This document shows, in pieces, positions 6,901 through 9,151 of a stretch of 9,151 nt of DNA. The first letter of the stretch is position 1, and each line of letters opens with the position of its first letter. Source of the stretch: an uncultured Lachnospiraceae bacterium (GTDB lineage: Bacteria > Bacillota > Clostridia > Lachnospirales > Lachnospiraceae); NCBI GenBank assembly GCA_900313265.1, contig OMRN01000179.1, forward strand, positions 1 through 9,151. The letters run 5' to 3'. Both the position numbers and the translations under genes were made by a program. Below the pieces are notes generated by a model, which did not search any database, had not been told where the DNA came from, and was given only the letters and a program-made list of their open reading frames with translations.

Positions 6901-7367
6901 CAGCGAATAATAACCAGACAATATAATAAGGCAAAAGCAATGCCAAGGAGTGCACCCACCAGTACCTGCAGAGGGGTATGTCCCATGAACTCCCTCATTT
7001 TCTCGACCGGAGTCAGTTCCTTTCCCGCCTCACGGTAATCCGAAATGATTTCGTTAAGCACCGCGGAATGAATTCCGGTTTCCCTGCGGACACCCATGGC
7101 ATCATACATAACCACGACACTCATCACGGCGGCAATCGCCAGATAGGTGGAGGAAATTCCCTCATTAATCAGTATGGAAGTTGTTAAGGCACACATAGCC
7201 GCCGAATGGCAGGAAGGCATTCCTCCGCTTCCGATTAAACGCTCCGGTACAAATTTACGTGTTTCAAAAAGATGAATTATCGTCTTGATAATCTGCGCCA
7301 GCATCCAGCTTAAAATGGCACTCATTAAAACTTCGTTACGTACCATTCCCAATAAAAATTCAATCAT
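6900..7367 (-). CDS. Divergent PAP2 family (DUF212, YuiD-like) membrane protein
   Basis: This 155-aa protein has about four hydrophobic segments and the family's conserved blocks: GSGGMPSCHSA (46-56), YDAMGVRRETG (88-98) and GHTPLQVLVGALLG (129-142). These correspond to a rearranged acid-phosphatase/PAP2 pattern, with H54 and H130 as candidate active-site residues. PAP2 enzymes dephosphorylate lipid phosphates, including undecaprenyl pyrophosphate, but the divergent branch has no agreed substrate. Its place between a lysozyme and a membrane glycosyltransferase makes a role in lipid-carrier or envelope lipid turnover plausible, which is inference. The ATG overlaps the lysozyme stop in ATGA, and its own stop overlaps the next start in TGATG, so it is locked into the operon. 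Length is normal for the family. Confidence 0.9.
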   Translation of the reverse strand: MIEFLLGMVRNEVLMSAILSWMLAQIIKTIIHLFETRKFVPERLIGSGGMPSCHSAAMCALTTSILINEGISSTYLAIAAVMSVVVMYDAMGVRRETGIHSAVLNEIISDYREAGKELTPVEKMREFMGHTPLQVLVGALLGIAFALLYCLVIIR

Positions 7368-8482
7368 CCCGCACTATTCTCCACGATATTTTTAAACATT
7401 ACATTCAAATCGACATCCGCATTGATTCCCGGCACTTTTCCCGAACTGGAATACTGCCACATAAACGTTTCATACGGGAAATACAGATTATCCGAATAAT
7501 ATGCATACCAGATGGGATATGCAGACAGTTCGTCATAATTCATCATGGTGAATAGCGAGTAACCGTTTCCGTAGATGACCGGTTCATATCCCGCCTCTTT
7601 CACTTTCTCGCAGAAATGTTTTACCAGTGCCGTTCTTTCTTCACTTGAAAGACCGTTCTGCCTTGCCGTATCGGCATCGAGTTTTTCAACATCAATCGCA
7701 ATGGGCCCGTTTGTATTATAGGTCCTCGCATAGTTTAACAAAACTTCGGCCTCTTCATCGATTTCCTCCGCGGTAACCGCCTGGGAGAAGAAATAAAGTC
7801 CGGTAATCATTCCGTTTGCCATGGCACCCTGAATATTCCCGTCCACATACTCGTCTTCCACCATTTTTCCGCTTCCGTAGCCGCGGTATCCGGTTCGGAT
7901 CATTGTCGCCTTCACACCGGATTCGGCAACCTTCGGCCAGTCGATGGCGCCCTGATGAGCACTTACATCAATACACAAAAGCGACTGCTTTTCTCCGCCT
8001 TCGGTATAATAACGGTATCCGTTATCCTCCGTCACAAAGTTTTCCCGTACATACGGATTTAACGGATACTGGGTATTGATATCCACAAAATAAAAACGTC
8101 CGTCTCCCGGATATACAAAGCATTCCGTAAACATTTTGCGAAGAAGTGCCGCCATGGAAGGTGCATTGGATTCGGCCTCCGCGCGGATGATGCTTTTTAT
8201 CTCGGCTTCCTTATCCGCACCGCCCTGTACCCATGCCTCACCGACCATGTAGTTTACTTCCTCTTCGGTATAAACTATCGGTACCGGTTCGTCCGATGCG
8301 AATTCGTCTTCCGTCGTTTCCTCACTTTTTTTATTCCAAAAAGAAAAACCCCCGTCCTCGGTTTTAAAGGTTTTCAGTGTAAGCAGAATGCACAGCATAA
8401 CCATGCAGAGCGTACAGGCCGAAAGAAGAATCAAAACCGGTATCAGCGGATTCTTTTTTCTTTTCTTTTCTGGTTCTTTCAT
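7364..8482 (-). CDS. Membrane-anchored GH25 lysozyme (N-acetylmuramidase)
   Basis: This 372-aa enzyme should cut the beta-1,4 bond between MurNAc and GlcNAc in peptidoglycan outside the cell. A basic N-terminus (KKRKK) precedes a hydrophobic segment at about 13-36 with no clear cleavage site, so a signal anchor is likely. Residues about 40-165 form an acidic linker and an unassigned region. The GH25 domain spans about 168-370: IDVSAHQGAIDW (171-182), RTGYRGYG (196-203), AIDVEK (262-267) carrying the catalytic D264/E266 pair, and the closing WQYSSSGKVPGI and DVDLN (356-360). No C-terminal wall-binding repeats follow, unlike many phage endolysins, which supports a housekeeping or remodelling role. 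AAGAGA sits upstream of the ATG at usual spacing. It follows the FHA gene by 52 nt and overlaps the PAP2-like gene by 4 nt. Confidence 0.93.
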   Translation of the reverse strand: MKEPEKKRKKNPLIPVLILLSACTLCMVMLCILLTLKTFKTEDGGFSFWNKKSEETTEDEFASDEPVPIVYTEEEVNYMVGEAWVQGGADKEAEIKSIIRAEAESNAPSMAALLRKMFTECFVYPGDGRFYFVDINTQYPLNPYVRENFVTEDNGYRYYTEGGEKQSLLCIDVSAHQGAIDWPKVAESGVKATMIRTGYRGYGSGKMVEDEYVDGNIQGAMANGMITGLYFFSQAVTAEEIDEEAEVLLNYARTYNTNGPIAIDVEKLDADTARQNGLSSEERTALVKHFCEKVKEAGYEPVIYGNGYSLFTMMNYDELSAYPIWYAYYSDNLYFPYETFMWQYSSSGKVPGINADVDLNVMFKNIVENSAG

Positions 8483-8507
8483 AAATAAATCTCTTTTTTA
8501 AAGTCCG

Positions 8508-8536
8508 GATTTGTCTTTCCCCTCTTACGACAAATC
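8508..8536 (-). repeat. Intercistronic hairpin overlapping the FHA stop codon
   Basis: The minus-strand transcript has a perfect 8-bp stem, GATTTGTC with GACAAATC, closing a 13-nt purine-rich loop (GTAAGAGGGGAAA). The 5' arm includes the last two bases of the FHA stop codon. No U-run follows, so it does not look like an intrinsic terminator. It may protect the upstream message or tune read-through into the lysozyme gene, or be chance. Confidence 0.4.
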
Positions 8537-9086
8537 AAAAATCGACTTTGTACTCCACCTTTCCTATACGAATAATATCGTTTTGCGTAACCGCCGTCTT
8601 CTCCGAAATCTTGTTTCCGTTCACCTTTGTTCCGTTTGATGACTGTAAATCCGTTATGTAGAGAATTCCGTCCTCCATTTCGAATTTGCAGTGGGTTCCG
8701 GAAACATAACCGTCATCCGGAATACAAAGATCCATCTGGGGACGTCTTCCGACCATGTAGAGATTCTTTCCTTCCACATAAAAGGCTCTCTCGGGATTGG
8801 TAACGTCCGTAAGGACCATTTCGAAGCCTTCTTCCGAAGCTTCCGCTTTCTTCTTCCCAATCGGGAAATGAAGTTTCTTTTCCTTCACGGCTTCTTCCCC
8901 TGCCGGCTGATTGTCGCTCTCCGGTGTAAGGGAAATATTGTTGTTCCTCTTTGATACGATGGAATTCCGGATAATGGTATATACTAAAATCGCTGTATTT
9001 AACAGAATGAAAAACAACACAATCCAGGCGATAAAGCCCAGTGTTCTTGCTGCTTCTGCATTTGTCATCAAGATAAGCGTGCTCAT
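8535..9086 (-). CDS. Membrane-anchored FHA-domain protein
   Basis: This 183-aa protein has one membrane helix near the N-terminus (about 15-39), a polar linker rich in Glu and Lys (about 45-90), and a C-terminal forkhead-associated domain (about 100-183). The FHA hallmarks are VGRRP (112-116) with the phosphate-contacting R114, SGTH (129-132), LQSSNGT (147-153) and N157. Such domains bind phosphothreonine peptides, usually products of PrkC/PknB-type Ser/Thr kinases. The basic stretch after the helix suggests that the FHA domain is cytoplasmic. The partner is unknown, and no kinase is in the window. The start has a strong GGGGGA 6 nt upstream. It heads the visible series of envelope genes, with a 52-nt gap before the lysozyme. 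Confidence 0.92.
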   Translation of the reverse strand: MSTLILMTNAEAARTLGFIAWIVLFFILLNTAILVYTIIRNSIVSKRNNNISLTPESDNQPAGEEAVKEKKLHFPIGKKKAEASEEGFEMVLTDVTNPERAFYVEGKNLYMVGRRPQMDLCIPDDGYVSGTHCKFEMEDGILYITDLQSSNGTKVNGNKISEKTAVTQNDIIRIGKVEYKVDF

Positions 9087-9100
9087 TGATCGTCCCCCGA

Positions 9101-9151
9101 TTACTTTTTCGTTTTCTTCGCCTTCGCCTTTTCTTCCTTCTGCTTGATTAA
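9101..9151 (-). CDS. C-terminal tail of an unidentified upstream gene (partial)
   Basis: A frame enters from the right edge and ends in TAA 14 nt before the FHA start. The 16 visible residues read LIKQKEEKAKAKKTKK, a highly basic tail. The close spacing and same direction suggest it belongs to the same operon as the FHA gene. Lysine-rich tails occur on many envelope and division proteins, so this fragment gives no family. Its coding status is inferred from the stop position just ahead of the FHA Shine-Dalgarno. Confidence 0.55.
   Translation of the reverse strand, partial: LIKQKEEKAKAKKTKK

Noticed and set aside
6901..6921. TTG start giving the GT-C-like protein seven more residues
   Set aside because: The ATG at 6900 forms a one-base TGATG overlap like the next junction, and the TTG has no better ribosome site.
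1..9151. CRISPR array, tRNA, rRNA, transposase or phage genes
   Set aside because: No regularly spaced direct repeats, tRNA-like cloverleaf, rRNA sequence or transposase/phage motif was found. The GH25 enzyme is anchored and lies in an envelope operon, not a lysis cassette.

Overview
The window is a compact, single-direction stretch of bacterial chromosome. All nine complete genes and one partial gene lie on the minus strand and read from right to left. Short or overlapping gene junctions, good Shine-Dalgarno motifs, a sigma-A-type promoter and the protein families suggest a Gram-positive member of the Clostridia, most likely a gut-type Lachnospiraceae. That placement is inferred from protein style and context, since no rRNA or marker gene is present.

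Region A (9151 to about 4565) starts with the lysine-rich tail of an unidentified gene. It continues with a membrane-anchored FHA (phosphothreonine-reading) protein, a membrane-anchored GH25 lysozyme, a divergent PAP2 (DUF212/YuiD-like) membrane protein, a large polytopic protein with a GT-C-like DE motif, and a TuaG-like family 2 glycosyltransferase. From the lysozyme onward the genes are joined by ATGA or TGATG overlaps, so they look translationally coupled.

Region B (4564 to 4451) is a 114-nt gap with a clear promoter: an extended -10 TGGTATAAT and a weak -35 TTGCGT at 17-nt spacing. It starts a second unit.

Region C (4450 to 124) is an exopolysaccharide/capsule module. It encodes a polyprenyl-phosphate sugar-1-phosphate transferase that starts the repeat unit, a Wzz-type chain-length protein with an unusual cytoplasmic tail resembling a dead BY-kinase domain, a family 2 glycosyltransferase with a STWF motif, and an EpsG/Wzy-like polymerase candidate.

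Region D (123 to 1) has no convincing gene. It contains several dyads, including a 69-nt imperfect inverted repeat that begins one base after the polymerase stop codon.

Together the genes describe assembly of a lipid-linked surface polysaccharide: priming, sugar addition, polymerisation and length control. Next to them are wall remodelling (lysozyme), possible lipid-phosphate handling (PAP2-like) and a phospho-signalling reader (FHA). No flippase (Wzx), intact CpsD-type tyrosine kinase or CpsB phosphatase is seen. The locus probably continues outside the window. The most unusual points are the apparent pseudo-kinase fusion in the Wzz protein and the large palindromic element at the left edge.
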